DNA of 25,766 bases from JBAYVY01 sp041674345 (GTDB taxonomy: Bacteria; Planctomycetota; Phycisphaerae; Phycisphaerales; Zrk34): assembly GCA_041674345.1 (NCBI GenBank), contig JBAYVY010000006.1, forward strand, positions 1 to 25,766, read 5' to 3'. Below the pieces are notes generated by a model, which saw only the letters and a list, made by a program, of their open reading frames with translations, was not told where the DNA came from and did not search any database. Numbering within the stretch: position 1 is the stretch's first letter; each line of letters begins with the position of its first letter. Both the position numbers and the translations under genes were made by a program. This document shows positions 1 to 7,542 of the stretch, in pieces.

Positions 1-45
1 CCTCCTGTGATGGTGTTGTGTAAACAACTCCATCATCGCAGGAGG
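1..45. repeat. Imperfect inverted repeat at the window edge
   Basis: The left arm begins CCTCCTG-TGATGG and the right arm ends CCATCATCG-CAGGAGG, so the arms pair except for a three-base bulge around a central GTTGTGTAAACAAC segment. No T-run follows on either strand, so a terminator role is not supported. The element may extend beyond the window edge. Confidence 0.5.
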
Positions 46-106
46 CCTTGCTTCGCGCCAGCGCGTGTAACGCGCGCCGCAGCGCGGACTTATGAATCAT
101 CGTTCC

Positions 107-505
107 TTAAGTTGATGGCGTTCGTACCTGTCCCGCTTTCTTTTCCACATCGAGACGGATGATCTTGTCGCCGGTGGCGTTGAAGTTGAAACGATTGTTG
201 GTGTGATAGTCGTAAGCGTTGTTCGCGGTGGCGGTACCGATGTTGAGGTGAAGCTGCTCATCCACGCCTGAATCGGGGTCCACTACATCTTCGACCTGCC
301 AGGTGACGCCGGTCTGGACGGCGAGCGCCGGGGGCGCGACGCCGTACATCCAGTGGGTCGGAGCGCCGGGGGCCTGTCCGGTGAAGTCATCTTCTTCTTG
401 CCTCCGTGGTTCTCCGTGGTGAATCCAAAAGCGAATGCGGTCGCCCGCCCCGCACTGATGACGAATGATCCGGGCATTTGACATTCCTCGCGCCGCATCC
501 GACAT
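107..505 (-). CDS. Hypothetical protein, possibly the 3' part of a broken gene
   Basis: The open frame encodes up to 132 residues. Its last 90 or so codons use mostly G/C third positions and read like a real secreted or surface domain, with the stretches GVTWQVEDVVDPDSG and NNRFNFNATGDKI. The first 40 residues are less protein-like and cross a dispersed ACCACGGAG repeat at 401-423, so the true start is uncertain and the gene may have lost its 5' half. No Shine-Dalgarno sequence is visible at the first start codon. It is divergent from, and its start overlaps the beginning of, the transporter frame at 517. I do not recognise a family. It could also be chance coding. Confidence 0.35.
   Translation of the reverse strand: MSDAARGMSNARIIRHQCGAGDRIRFWIHHGEPRRQEEDDFTGQAPGAPTHWMYGVAPPALAVQTGVTWQVEDVVDPDSGVDEQLHLNIGTATANNAYDYHTNNRFNFNATGDKIIRLDVEKKAGQVRTPST
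401..423 (-). repeat. Dispersed ACCACGGAG-type repeat
   Basis: On the minus strand this reads TTCACCACGGAGAACCACGG followed by AGG, a tandem of the word ACCACGGAG. A relative lies at 19857-19880, where it forms the end of a coding region. Such words are familiar from many environmental bacterial genomes; their function is unknown. Confidence 0.5.
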
Positions 506-516
506 TCAATGTCCCC

Positions 517-2010
517 ATGCCCGCATCCCCCCCATCGCATTCCTCCATCGCCCCCCGGCCCCCCGCCCCCGGAACCTCCGGAAGCGCCGGAACCCCCGGA
601 AGCGCCCGCCGCTCCATGCGACGCATCCTCTGGGCCTGGGCGTTCGGCGCGACATGGATGTATATCGTCATGGGGGCCGCGGCGACCGAATATGCCCGGC
701 AACTGGGCGTCAGTCCGTTCGGATTCGGTGTGCTCGCGGCCCTGCCATTCATCGGGGCGTTCACACAACTGCCCGTCAGCATCCTCATTGAGCGATACGG
801 CGGGCGAAAGTTCATCTTCATGTCCACCGGCATCATCGGTCGCGTCCTCTGGTTGCCGCTGGCCGCGATCCCCTGGGTGTTGCCGCAGCGCTATTGGTCC
901 GTCGCCCTGCTGACCGGCATGAGCGTCGCCATGCTCCTGACGCAAATGGGCGTTCCCGCCTGGCTGAGCTGGGCCGCCGACATCATCCCCCCCCGTGTGC
1001 GCGGACGCTATTTTTCCTGGCGCATCCGGCTGGGCCAGGCGGTCGGCATCCTCGTCTCGCTCGCCGTGGGGCTGGGCATGGATTACGCCGACACGCTTGA
1101 TCCGGCCTACGTCCGCGTCGCCATTTCCCTCGCCTACGTTTTCGCCGCCGTCATGGGCGTCTGCGATTACCTCATGCACGTCGCCGTCCCCAGCCCCCCC
1201 GAATCGCCTCGCCCCGATCATTCCATCCGGCATCTGGTCTTCACCCCCCTGGCGGATAAAAACTTCCGCCGCTTTCTCGGTTTCACCTTCACACTCACCT
1301 TCTCGATCGGCTACATCGGACAGTTCGTCAACCTCTATCTCCTCGATGTCGTCGTCAAAGACCTGCCCAACAAATACTTCGTGATGAACGTCATGATGGT
1401 CGCCATTCCCCTGCTCTGCTACGTCCTGTCCGTCGGCTTCTGGGGCAAACTCATCGACCGCTTCGGCAAACGCCCCGTCGCGATCCTCTCCGGCCTGATG
1501 ACCGTCAACGGCGCCGTCGCCTGGGTCTTCGTCACCCCCGAACACTGGATGCTCGGCTACCTCGTCGTCCTCCTGGTCACCACCGCCTGGCCCGGTCTGG
1601 ACCTGGCCAACTTCAATATCCTCCTGGGCCTGAGCGAATCACGCGGCGGCGAACGCATCGGCTCCGCATATGTCGCCATCAACTCCGTCGTCGTCGCCAT
1701 CGCCGGAACACTGTCCGGCTTGTTCGGCGGGGCCGTCGCCGAATCCCTCGGCGCCGACTGGCGCATCGTCATCTTCCACTGGCCCGTCACCTACCACGGC
1801 GTCCTCTTCCTCATCTCCGGCGTCCTCCGCGCCGCCTGCCTTTTCTTCCTCATCGGCCTGCACGAAGAAGGGGCCACCAGCACCCGCGATGCCGCCCGAT
1901 ACATGGCCGCCAATATCTATTCCAACATTCAGCAAGCCATTCTCATGCCCACCCGCATCGTCGGTCTGGTCGGCAAAGTCAGCCGCCAAACCTTCCGCAT
2001 GGATAAATAA
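517..2010 (+). CDS. Major facilitator superfamily (MFS) transporter
   Basis: A polytopic inner-membrane protein of about 497 residues with roughly twelve hydrophobic segments, the layout of a secondary transporter. The conserved MFS loop between helices 2 and 3 appears as SILIERYGGRKF, and a second-half counterpart as KLIDRFGKRPV. The substrate cannot be inferred. The start is uncertain: the first ATG is at 517, but residues 2-33 are a low-complexity Pro/Gly/Ser/Ala stretch encoded by copies of a CCGGAA word, and the ATG at 616 (MRRILWAWAF) would give a more usual N-terminus immediately before the first helix. No clear Shine-Dalgarno sequence precedes either. The C-terminus is a cytoplasmic-looking tail of about 35 residues. 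The family is clear; substrate and start are not. Confidence 0.85.
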   Translation: MPASPPSHSSIAPRPPAPGTSGSAGTPGSARRSMRRILWAWAFGATWMYIVMGAAATEYARQLGVSPFGFGVLAALPFIGAFTQLPVSILIERYGGRKFIFMSTGIIGRVLWLPLAAIPWVLPQRYWSVALLTGMSVAMLLTQMGVPAWLSWAADIIPPRVRGRYFSWRIRLGQAVGILVSLAVGLGMDYADTLDPAYVRVAISLAYVFAAVMGVCDYLMHVAVPSPPESPRPDHSIRHLVFTPLADKNFRRFLGFTFTLTFSIGYIGQFVNLYLLDVVVKDLPNKYFVMNVMMVAIPLLCYVLSVGFWGKLIDRFGKRPVAILSGLMTVNGAVAWVFVTPEHWMLGYLVVLLVTTAWPGLDLANFNILLGLSESRGGERIGSAYVAINSVVVAIAGTLSGLFGGAVAESLGADWRIVIFHWPVTYHGVLFLISGVLRAACLFFLIGLHEEGATSTRDAARYMAANIYSNIQQAILMPTRIVGLVGKVSRQTFRMDK

Positions 2011-2244
2011 AGTTCCCCCCCCGCTCCTCTCACAGCCCCCAGCTCCGCCGGGGGTGGGCGTGCGGGATACGCAATGGTTCGATTACCACATTCCACCGGA
2101 CTGAACGTCGTTTTTTTGCAACATGCCGCAAATCATGCGTTACAGCCGCCCGCGATGGACCGGCATAACATTCATCAATACAATGATTTGAGAATCAATC
2201 GTTCCCCGCACCCGTCGGGGCACACCCTTTGAGGCCGGTGGGAT

Positions 2245-2649
2245 ATGAAAGAGGTTGCACACATTCCGATGCTCGTTTTGACAGCGATCACCCTGTTCGC
2301 AGTCGGCTGCGCGAATGATGTTCATTCGGTAGGTTTACTTCCGATGGCGGGGGCGGGGGCGGGTGAGACGTACACGCTGAACGCTCCTCAGGCGGTGTTG
2401 GACACTTCCGAGATCGCCGCGTATCGCCGGCAGCGGGCGCAGTGGGCCGCCGATGGACAGGTCGCCGACCAGCCCTGGTGGGCCGACCGCAACGACGCCC
2501 GGCTGAACCTGCGGCCGGGCGGAAACGCCGCCGCCGTCACCGATTACCTGATCCGCGTCCATGACCGCCAGTATTCCAGCAACGGACACATCTCCGATAC
2601 CTATCGCCGTGACAGTTACAGCAACAGCTACGGACGCATTGTCGATTGA
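2245..2649 (+). CDS. Small exported lipoprotein, function unknown
   Basis: A 134-residue protein starting with a lipoprotein signal: hydrophobic VLTAITLFAVGC with the predicted lipidated cysteine at residue 22. The mature part is polar and ends in a Ser/Tyr/Asn/Arg-rich tail (residues 108-134). No enzymatic motif or family is recognisable. The codons after the signal include a GC-rich tandem (GGGGGC units near 2346) encoding AGAGAG. A weak GGTGGG lies just before the ATG. It is convergent with the esterase downstream, with a hairpin terminator between them. The lipobox is seen directly; the localisation is inferred. Confidence 0.7.
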   Translation: MKEVAHIPMLVLTAITLFAVGCANDVHSVGLLPMAGAGAGETYTLNAPQAVLDTSEIAAYRRQRAQWAADGQVADQPWWADRNDARLNLRPGGNAAAVTDYLIRVHDRQYSSNGHISDTYRRDSYSNSYGRIVD

Positions 2650-2720
2650 CGAAAATACATTTGGGGCGCACGACACGCCACGCGGTCGCAAATCCCTCTT
2701 CATCTGAGTTTCGACAAGCC

Positions 2721-2745
2721 CCTGATTATCCAACATCAGGTTTTT
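2721..2745 (+). terminator. Rho-independent terminator after the lipoprotein gene
   Basis: CCTGAT, an eight-base loop, then ATCAGG directly followed by TTTTT. The six-base-pair stem is short but well placed, 72 bases after the stop codon. The T-run abuts the end of the convergent esterase gene. Confidence 0.55.
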
Positions 2746-3631
2746 ACTTCCGGGGGCGGGGGCGGGGGTCCAGCTTGTCCAATCCCTCGGCGAACCACCT
2801 GGCGTTCGGTATCACGTGTCCCATGCCCGGCACCTGCACGTAATTCACGTGTGCGAACTTTTCATCCACAAAGCCCTGATACACCACCTTCGTACTCGGC
2901 TGATTGGGGTCGCGGTCGCCGGTCAGCAGCACGTACCGATGATCGGCTTTCGCCTTTTCCAGCAACGCCGCGTCGAAACCCATCATCGCAGGCAACGTCC
3001 CCTTGCCGGGCAACTCCAGCGGCTTGTAAAAGTTCACGCCGCAGATGAACAACCCGCCGGTGAAAACATCGGGGTAACTGATCGCCGCCCACGAAGCGCA
3101 TCGGCTCCCGCCGGACATGCCGCTGACATACACCCGCCGCTCGTCGATCTTGTATCGCTTGGCCACGTTGAACGCGGCGTCCACCGCCATGGCGATGCGT
3201 TCGCCGGCGTCCCGGTTGTTGCCGCTGTTTTCCGCCGCGACATAAATCATCCGCCTCGCCCGCAACACCTGCGCCCATCCCGCCGGCACCGCAGGTTTGT
3301 CGCCCGCGTCAATCCACACCAACAATCCCATCGCCTCCCGCCCGTCGTCATTCTCCGGCACGTACATCCGCCAACTCGCGCCCCCCAACTCGTAAACGTA
3401 CTGCTGCGTTGCGTTCGCCGGGTCCGCCAGCGCCTTGTCCGCCGCCGCCTTCGGCAACGTGCGTTTCACGAAATCGGCGAACCGGCATCGCTCGTCATGC
3501 TGATCGAACGAAACCGCGAACGCCCCGACACGTGGCCGCTCCCCGGCGTGAAGTTGTTGCCCCACGGCAATCAGCAGGGTGCAGCCGATCAAGGTCATCA
3601 TCTGTGGCGTTATATATTTGACCATGCGCAT
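2744..3631 (-). CDS. Exported alpha/beta-hydrolase (esterase / PHB-depolymerase-like)
   Basis: A 295-residue protein with an N-terminal hydrophobic signal (about residues 10-30, ending QLHAG), so probably periplasmic or secreted. The nucleophile elbow is GMSGG at 171-175 (Ser173), the acid is probably in the LLTGDRDPN stretch near residue 239, and the histidine is in GMGHV at 270-272; order and spacing fit the serine-esterase alpha/beta-hydrolase fold, most like the feruloyl-esterase/PHB-depolymerase group. Substrate is unknown. The last residues, PRPRPRK, are encoded by GC-rich repeat sequence that includes a CCCCCGGAA word, so the C-terminal tail looks recently extended. It is divergent from the membrane-protein gene at 3720. 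A weak AGG precedes the start. Confidence 0.8.
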   Translation of the reverse strand: MRMVKYITPQMMTLIGCTLLIAVGQQLHAGERPRVGAFAVSFDQHDERCRFADFVKRTLPKAAADKALADPANATQQYVYELGGASWRMYVPENDDGREAMGLLVWIDAGDKPAVPAGWAQVLRARRMIYVAAENSGNNRDAGERIAMAVDAAFNVAKRYKIDERRVYVSGMSGGSRCASWAAISYPDVFTGGLFICGVNFYKPLELPGKGTLPAMMGFDAALLEKAKADHRYVLLTGDRDPNQPSTKVVYQGFVDEKFAHVNYVQVPGMGHVIPNARWFAEGLDKLDPRPRPRK

Positions 3632-3719
3632 ATCGTAACCTGATTGCGATGTTTGATATCATGGTATCCAGTGAAAACCGCAGTGGCCCCACCGGCCACC
3701 AACCCGGCGAGCATTCAAA

Positions 3720-4124
3720 ATGAATTCATCCGAACCGCCCAAGCCCAAATCCTTTCGCCTGTCGCGGGGGCGCAGTGATCTTGGACTTCTGTTGTTCGCC
3801 ATCGGACTTTTTGTTTTGGGCTTTTATTACGAGTCGATGGCTTTGTGGGTGATGCGAGGGATTGGGTTCACCACGATTGTGCTTCTTGTTTGGTTTCTGG
3901 TACTCATTTTATCCGACAAGTCGAGGAAGTACGTCGTGCCGGATGCCGGCTTGGCGAGCATTCTGGCCCGGATTGCCGTCCTTGGTTTCTGGGCGTTTTA
4001 TCTGTGGCGCGGATTTCAAGCTGGTTCATATATCGACACATTGCTCTGCGCGATGTTCGTGATCGTGTTCGCCATTTTGGAAATGGTGGGTATCCGAAAT
4101 CGCCGGCGAATGCTACGCGCATAA
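3720..4124 (+). CDS. Four-helix membrane protein, function unknown
   Basis: The 134-residue product has a short basic cytoplasmic N-terminus (PPKPKSFRLSRGR) and then about four hydrophobic segments (roughly residues 21-38, 46-65, 78-95 and 102-122), ending in a basic tail RNRRRMLRA. No conserved catalytic motif or known family is apparent. Base composition is less GC-rich than the flanking genes (TTG, TTT and TTC are frequent), partly because of the hydrophobic codons. A strong hairpin begins six bases after the stop, but its T-run is on the other strand. The frame is very likely real; the function is not inferable. Confidence 0.65.
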   Translation: MNSSEPPKPKSFRLSRGRSDLGLLLFAIGLFVLGFYYESMALWVMRGIGFTTIVLLVWFLVLILSDKSRKYVVPDAGLASILARIAVLGFWAFYLWRGFQAGSYIDTLLCAMFVIVFAILEMVGIRNRRRMLRA

Positions 4125-4160
4125 AAAAACCCTGCCGCCGGGGAGGCATCCGGCGGCAGG
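4123..4160 (-). terminator. Intrinsic terminator oriented to the minus strand
   Basis: An 11-bp perfect stem (CCTGCCGCCGG / CCGGCGGCAGG, loop of eight) is followed on the minus strand by GGG and seven T. It overlaps the stop codon of the plus-strand gene but has no T-run in that direction. No gene on the minus strand ends just upstream; the nearest, the ammonium transporter, has its own terminator at 4432-4469. Confidence 0.6.
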
Positions 4161-4179
4161 ATCAACAGGGAAAGGAGAA

Positions 4180-4329
4180 ATGGCTGTCTCATGCTCCGCT
4201 AAGAGCATCCTCAATCCGCATCATCTTTCCGCACCGACCACGACCGACATACCCCATTACAAGAATCATGCCAAACCACCGGAACCCGAGAAACCCAGAA
4301 AACCTGTCAAACTAATGAGCAAACATTGA
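4180..4329 (+). CDS. Doubtful small ORF, 49 residues
   Basis: An ATG preceded by AAAGGAG, with only two bases between the two, opens a 49-codon frame rich in Pro, Lys and His (PPEPEKPRKPVK near the end). The spacing is too short for a good ribosome site and there is no recognisable domain. It sits after the terminator-like hairpin. Listed only because of the purine-rich leader. Confidence 0.15.
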   Translation: MAVSCSAKSILNPHHLSAPTTTDIPHYKNHAKPPEPEKPRKPVKLMSKH

Positions 4330-4371
4330 GCCGTCGCCGCGTTAATGCCTAGTGACCAAGCACCCGGCATC

Positions 4372-4426
4372 GCTAAGCCGCAAGCGGCGGGACAGATCGC
4401 AGATCGAACATCGCAGATCGCAGATG
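4372..4426. repeat. GCTAAGCCGC repeat plus tandem word island
   Basis: A copy of GCTAAGCCGCAAGCGGC (4372-4388) is followed by repeated words of the type ATCGCAGATCG (4395-4426). Related GCTAAGCCGC elements lie near 19365, at 19887-19936 and at 20853-20870. Comparable word islands occur at 8801-8893, 15517-15551 and 24960-25045. Confidence 0.6.
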
Positions 4427-4431
4427 AAAAG

Positions 4432-4469
4432 AAAAACCCGCCGGTGCGACGTGTGTCGGACCGGCGGGT
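4432..4469 (-). terminator. Rho-independent terminator of amt
   Basis: ACCCGCCGGT pairs with ACCGGCGGGT around a 14-base loop and is followed on the minus strand by TTTT. It lies about 100 bases after the amt stop codon and is correctly oriented for it. Confidence 0.75.
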
Positions 4470-4570
4470 GGGTGTTGTTGCGAGTTGCGTTGATCGTGTG
4501 TGAAGGATGGTGAGGTCGGGGCGAGGGTTTCAATCCCGCCGCAGGGACTCCAGGCCGTTCACGGTTGGCG

Positions 4571-6031
4571 TTACGCTTCCCGCAGGTGATAGCTTTTGAC
4601 GAAGGTTTGCGCGAAGTCGGGGTAGGCCGCCTGATCGTGTTCGCCCAGGTCCAGCCCTTCGAGCTGCTCGGCATCGCTGACGCGCAGGCCGATGGTGGCC
4701 TTGAGTACCGCGAACATAATCATCGCACAGCCGAACGCGAAGACGAATACCACCCCGACGCCCACCAACTGAGGCCAGAGCTGCGTGAACCCGCCGCCCA
4801 TGAACAAGCCGTCCTTGATCGCGGTTTCCTCGGTCCAGTAGGCCGCGTCGATGGCGTGTTCCCCGAACAACCCCACCGCCAGCGTTCCGAACGCGCCGCA
4901 GACGCCGTGCACAGAAATCGCGCCCACCGGATCGTCGATCCGCAGCTTCTTCTCGATGAACAAACACGAGGCGAACACCAGCACCCCCGCCATCAACCCG
5001 ATGATGACCGCCGATCCGTTCGACACCGACGCGCACGGAGCGGTGATCGCCACCAGCCCCGCCAGCACGCCGTTGAGCGTCATGCTCAAGTCCGGCTTGC
5101 CGAAGCTCAGCCACGAAGCGATCAGCGCCGCGATCGCGCCCGCCGATGCCGCCAGCGTCGTCGTCACCGCCACGTGCGCGATGCCATCGACAGCCGTCAG
5201 CGTCGAACCGGGATTGAACCCGTACCAGCCGAACCACAAGATAAACACTCCCAGCGCCGTCAGCACCAGATTGTGCCCCGGTATCGCGTTGGCCGAACCG
5301 TCCGCGTTATACTTGCCCAACCGCGCTCCCACCATGATCGCACCGGCCAGCGACGCCCAGCCACCCACCGAATGCACCACCGTCGAACCGGCGAAGTCGC
5401 GCATTCCCATCCCCGCCAGCCAGCCGTTCGGCCCCCAAATCCAGTGCCCGCTGATCGGATACACCACCGCCGAGATCAAGATCGAATAGAAAATGTAGCT
5501 GATGAGTTTCGTCCGCTCCGCCATCGCGCCCGACACGATCGTCGCCGCCGTCGCCGCGAACACCACCTGGAACAGATACCCCGCCGCGTCGGCCCCCGAT
5601 TCCATCCCCGTCATGCCCCCCATCCCCACGAAGTTCCAGTCCCATCCGAACACCCCGCTGCCGTTGTTGCCGTACATCAGCGAATAACCCACCAGCCAGA
5701 ACATGATCGCCCCGAAGCAAAAGTCCAGCAGGTTCTTCATCATGATGTTCACCGCGTTCTTCGCGCGGGTCAGCCCGGTCTCCACCATCGCAAACCCCGC
5801 CTGCATGAAGAACACCAGGAAAGCCGTCAGACACAGCCACATGATGTTCGCCGTACTCTGCGGCAGGTAGGCCACCGCCGGAACTTCGGGGGCCGCCGCC
5901 GCGTCCGGGGCTGGGATCGGAGGGGCATCCTGCGCGAACAACGGCACCGCCACCATGAACACCATTCCCAACATCAGCCAGCCGATTCGCCGACCCGTCA
6001 ACCACGAGAACTTAGACTTTGACAAACTCAC
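4571..6031 (-). CDS. amt: Ammonium transporter (Amt family)
   Basis: A trimeric inner-membrane channel that conducts ammonium/ammonia. From a GTG start the protein has 486 residues: a signal-peptide-like N-terminus (residues 11-34, ending PLFAQ), a Pro/Ala-rich segment, then about eleven transmembrane helices. The twin pore histidines of the family are visible as STVVHSVGGWAS (His220) and ISVHGVCGAFGT (His375), along with Amt signatures such as GFAMVETGLTRAKN and WFGWYGFNPGS. The GTG at 6031 is chosen because AAGGAGGT lies six bases before it; an in-frame start at 6106 has no such support. No glnK/PII gene is adjacent on either side, unlike many Amt loci. A sigma-54-like promoter lies upstream and a strong terminator downstream, so it is probably monocistronic and nitrogen-regulated (inference). 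Confidence 0.95.
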   Translation of the reverse strand: MSLSKSKFSWLTGRRIGWLMLGMVFMVAVPLFAQDAPPIPAPDAAAAPEVPAVAYLPQSTANIMWLCLTAFLVFFMQAGFAMVETGLTRAKNAVNIMMKNLLDFCFGAIMFWLVGYSLMYGNNGSGVFGWDWNFVGMGGMTGMESGADAAGYLFQVVFAATAATIVSGAMAERTKLISYIFYSILISAVVYPISGHWIWGPNGWLAGMGMRDFAGSTVVHSVGGWASLAGAIMVGARLGKYNADGSANAIPGHNLVLTALGVFILWFGWYGFNPGSTLTAVDGIAHVAVTTTLAASAGAIAALIASWLSFGKPDLSMTLNGVLAGLVAITAPCASVSNGSAVIIGLMAGVLVFASCLFIEKKLRIDDPVGAISVHGVCGAFGTLAVGLFGEHAIDAAYWTEETAIKDGLFMGGGFTQLWPQLVGVGVVFVFAFGCAMIMFAVLKATIGLRVSDAEQLEGLDLGEHDQAAYPDFAQTFVKSYHLREA

Positions 6032-6116
6032 AGCGGACCTCCTTCGAGCAGGGGTTTGAACACACCAACAGTTCCAACTTGGATCGCACCGTAGCGACCC
6101 TACCACCGGTTCCCAT

Positions 6117-6132
6117 TACAAGTCACGTGCCA
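6117..6132 (-). promoter_or_regulatory. Sigma-54-type promoter candidate for amt
   Basis: On the minus strand this reads TGGCACGTGACTTGTA. The -24 element TGGCACG is perfect and the spacing to the -12 element is correct, but the usual TTGC is TTGT. It is 85 bases before the amt start. Sigma-54/NtrC control of amt is known in proteobacteria; its use here is inference. I found no convincing NtrC-type operator upstream. Confidence 0.45.
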
Positions 6133-6244
6133 AACGCATGAACTTCCATCACCTACCGTATAAAACTGCTTATTCAGCACACGTCGCCCCGTCACACCGC
6201 CCAGATACGCCGCACATTTAAGCGGCACCTGCCTGATTTGCATT

Positions 6245-6274
6245 AAAAAAGCGCGGCACCACGAGGTCTGGTGG
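6245..6274 (-). terminator. Intrinsic terminator after the 6320-7105 gene
   Basis: On the minus strand GGCCACCA and TGGTGCC pair with one bulged base, followed by GCGC and six T. It is 46 bases past the stop codon of the membrane-protein gene. Confidence 0.5.
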
Positions 6275-6319
6275 CCGATAACCCGGTTTTATGCCGAAAT
6301 GGAACCCGGAAGATTGCGG

Positions 6320-7105
6320 TCACGATAAATCCGTCGCATCGCACCCCGCATCGCCGCCCACGCCGAAGCGGCCCCCCTGGCCCAGCATGTACATGACCAG
6401 CCAGACCCCCAGCGGTACCAGAATCAACTGCACCACCATCCACGGCCACATCACCCACACTAAATACGACCGCGTCGCCATGATTAATTCGTAAACCAGG
6501 CATCCCGCATCCAAAAGCGTCAACACGCACACCATCACGAGCATCGCCGCCAATCCACGCCACCGACCGGCCAGCACCGCCGCGCCGATCCATGTCACTC
6601 CCGCCACCATCAACGCATACACCCCAGCCCCCGGTGCCGCGCGCCCCAAGTCTGCCCAATCCACCCGGCCCCACTGGTTATCGCCGAAAATAAATTCCCG
6701 CCATGCCCAGTAGCCGTAAGCGTGGACTTGGGCGGAAATCGCCGCGCCAAACACCACCACCAGCAATGCCGCGTTGACCAGCCGCATCACACGCGGAATC
6801 TTCCGATACTTGCCCGCAAACGGCCCCCACAACACCCGCAACACCGCACCGATGCACACATGACACCGCCTTCGCACCCCGCCATGCCACAGGTACAACA
6901 CCACCGTCATCGCGCCCGCAGCCATGATCCAGCGATGCACGATGAACCCGCCCCATTCCAGTGACGGATACCAGACCCATTCATTGCCGCTGACGAACAG
7001 CGAGTTGTCGCACAGCATCATGAATATGGAATCGAGCACCATCAGTGTTGCGAAGCCGATGAATAGCCACCCGATGCCGCGAAGTGCCCGACGGAAGTTT
7101 GTCAT
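6320..7105 (-). CDS. Polytopic membrane protein, function unknown
   Basis: A product of about 261 residues with six or seven hydrophobic segments and many Trp, Tyr and His residues. The start is placed at MTNFRRALRG because this gives a basic cytoplasmic N-terminus just before the first helix; upstream in-frame starts at 7123 and 7162 are possible, and none has a convincing Shine-Dalgarno sequence. A loop between helices carries RRRCHVCIGAVLR, with a CHVC pair but no haem CXXCH motif. The C-terminus is short and Gly-rich. I do not recognise the family. It sits between amt and a Gfo/Idh/MocA gene on the same strand with wide gaps and its own terminator, so it is probably transcribed alone. Confidence 0.6.
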   Translation of the reverse strand: MTNFRRALRGIGWLFIGFATLMVLDSIFMMLCDNSLFVSGNEWVWYPSLEWGGFIVHRWIMAAGAMTVVLYLWHGGVRRRCHVCIGAVLRVLWGPFAGKYRKIPRVMRLVNAALLVVVFGAAISAQVHAYGYWAWREFIFGDNQWGRVDWADLGRAAPGAGVYALMVAGVTWIGAAVLAGRWRGLAAMLVMVCVLTLLDAGCLVYELIMATRSYLVWVMWPWMVVQLILVPLGVWLVMYMLGQGGRFGVGGDAGCDATDLS

Positions 7106-7542
7106 GCCGGCGATTGTAACCATCGCGCGATCATGCCGCCACGATTGAGCGTGGGGCGGCATGTGGCCGGCTGCGACTGCGCGTGCTTCGGGGGCCGGCC
7201 CGACGGGCGGGTCACGCAGCCATGACTCGCATTTTTTATCGGGAATTGCCGTATGATTTTGCTCTTTGAATATTCCATTTTCGTCGAATATAGACTATTG
7301 AACGGCCCAGCAAGAACGCGGGGTGAATAACCAATCGCCGATGTAGAAATTGTTCCCCCAGTCCGGTGTTCAATTAAAAACCGGACAGCACGGGCCTGTC
7401 CGCTTGGGTATTGGTGATTGAGTGTTATTTCGTCATTGGCATTTGGAACCGCGTCAGCCGATCTTTTCGAGTTTGATTCAAGTTTCGACTTTCAAACTTC
7501 GAGTTTTCCCCCCATCCCCCCCAGCCCCCCAACTTCCGGGGG
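7106..7542. other. Intergenic stretch after the dehydrogenase gene
   Basis: It contains an AT-rich segment (about 7225-7310), a minus-oriented terminator (7374-7403) and a CCCCCGGAA word (7534-7542, minus strand) that touches the stop codon of the dehydrogenase gene. No gene or RNA is recognised. Confidence 0.6.
7374..7403 (-). terminator. Rho-independent terminator of the Gfo/Idh/MocA gene
   Basis: CGGACAG pairs with CTGTCCG around a seven-base loop, followed on the minus strand by GTTTTTAATTG. It is about 140 bases beyond the stop codon and correctly oriented. Confidence 0.6.

Larger units (their letters stand above)
4125..4570. other. Intergenic stretch between the membrane protein and amt
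   Basis: This 446-base stretch holds two minus-oriented terminators (4123-4160 and 4432-4469), a doubtful small frame (4180-4329), a copy of the GCTAAGCCGCAAGCGGC repeat and a tandem word island (4372-4426). I see no RNA gene. Confidence 0.6.

Noticed and set aside
283..1545. Long minus-strand open frame opposite the transporter
   Set aside because: Asp/Gly/Glu-rich product typical of an antisense frame in GC-rich DNA; the transporter frame has transmembrane segments and MFS motifs.
2031..2054. CCCCC/GGGGG hairpin after the transporter gene as a terminator
   Set aside because: Short stem with no T-run following on the plus strand.
2066..2098. GGTTCGATTACC, resembling a tRNA T-loop
   Set aside because: No acceptor or anticodon partner upstream; no cloverleaf can be drawn.
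2816..3643. Plus-strand frame opposite the esterase
   Set aside because: Arg/His/Pro-rich shadow; the minus strand has a signal peptide and the GMSGG elbow.
4565..6022. Long plus-strand open frame (485 codons) opposite amt
   Set aside because: Arg/His/Pro-rich shadow of the ammonium transporter, which has unmistakable family motifs on the other strand.
6250..6275. NtrC operator upstream of amt
   Set aside because: The CACCA/TGGTG inverted repeat has the wrong spacing for the GCAC-N7-GTGC type and is better explained as the terminator of the neighbouring gene.
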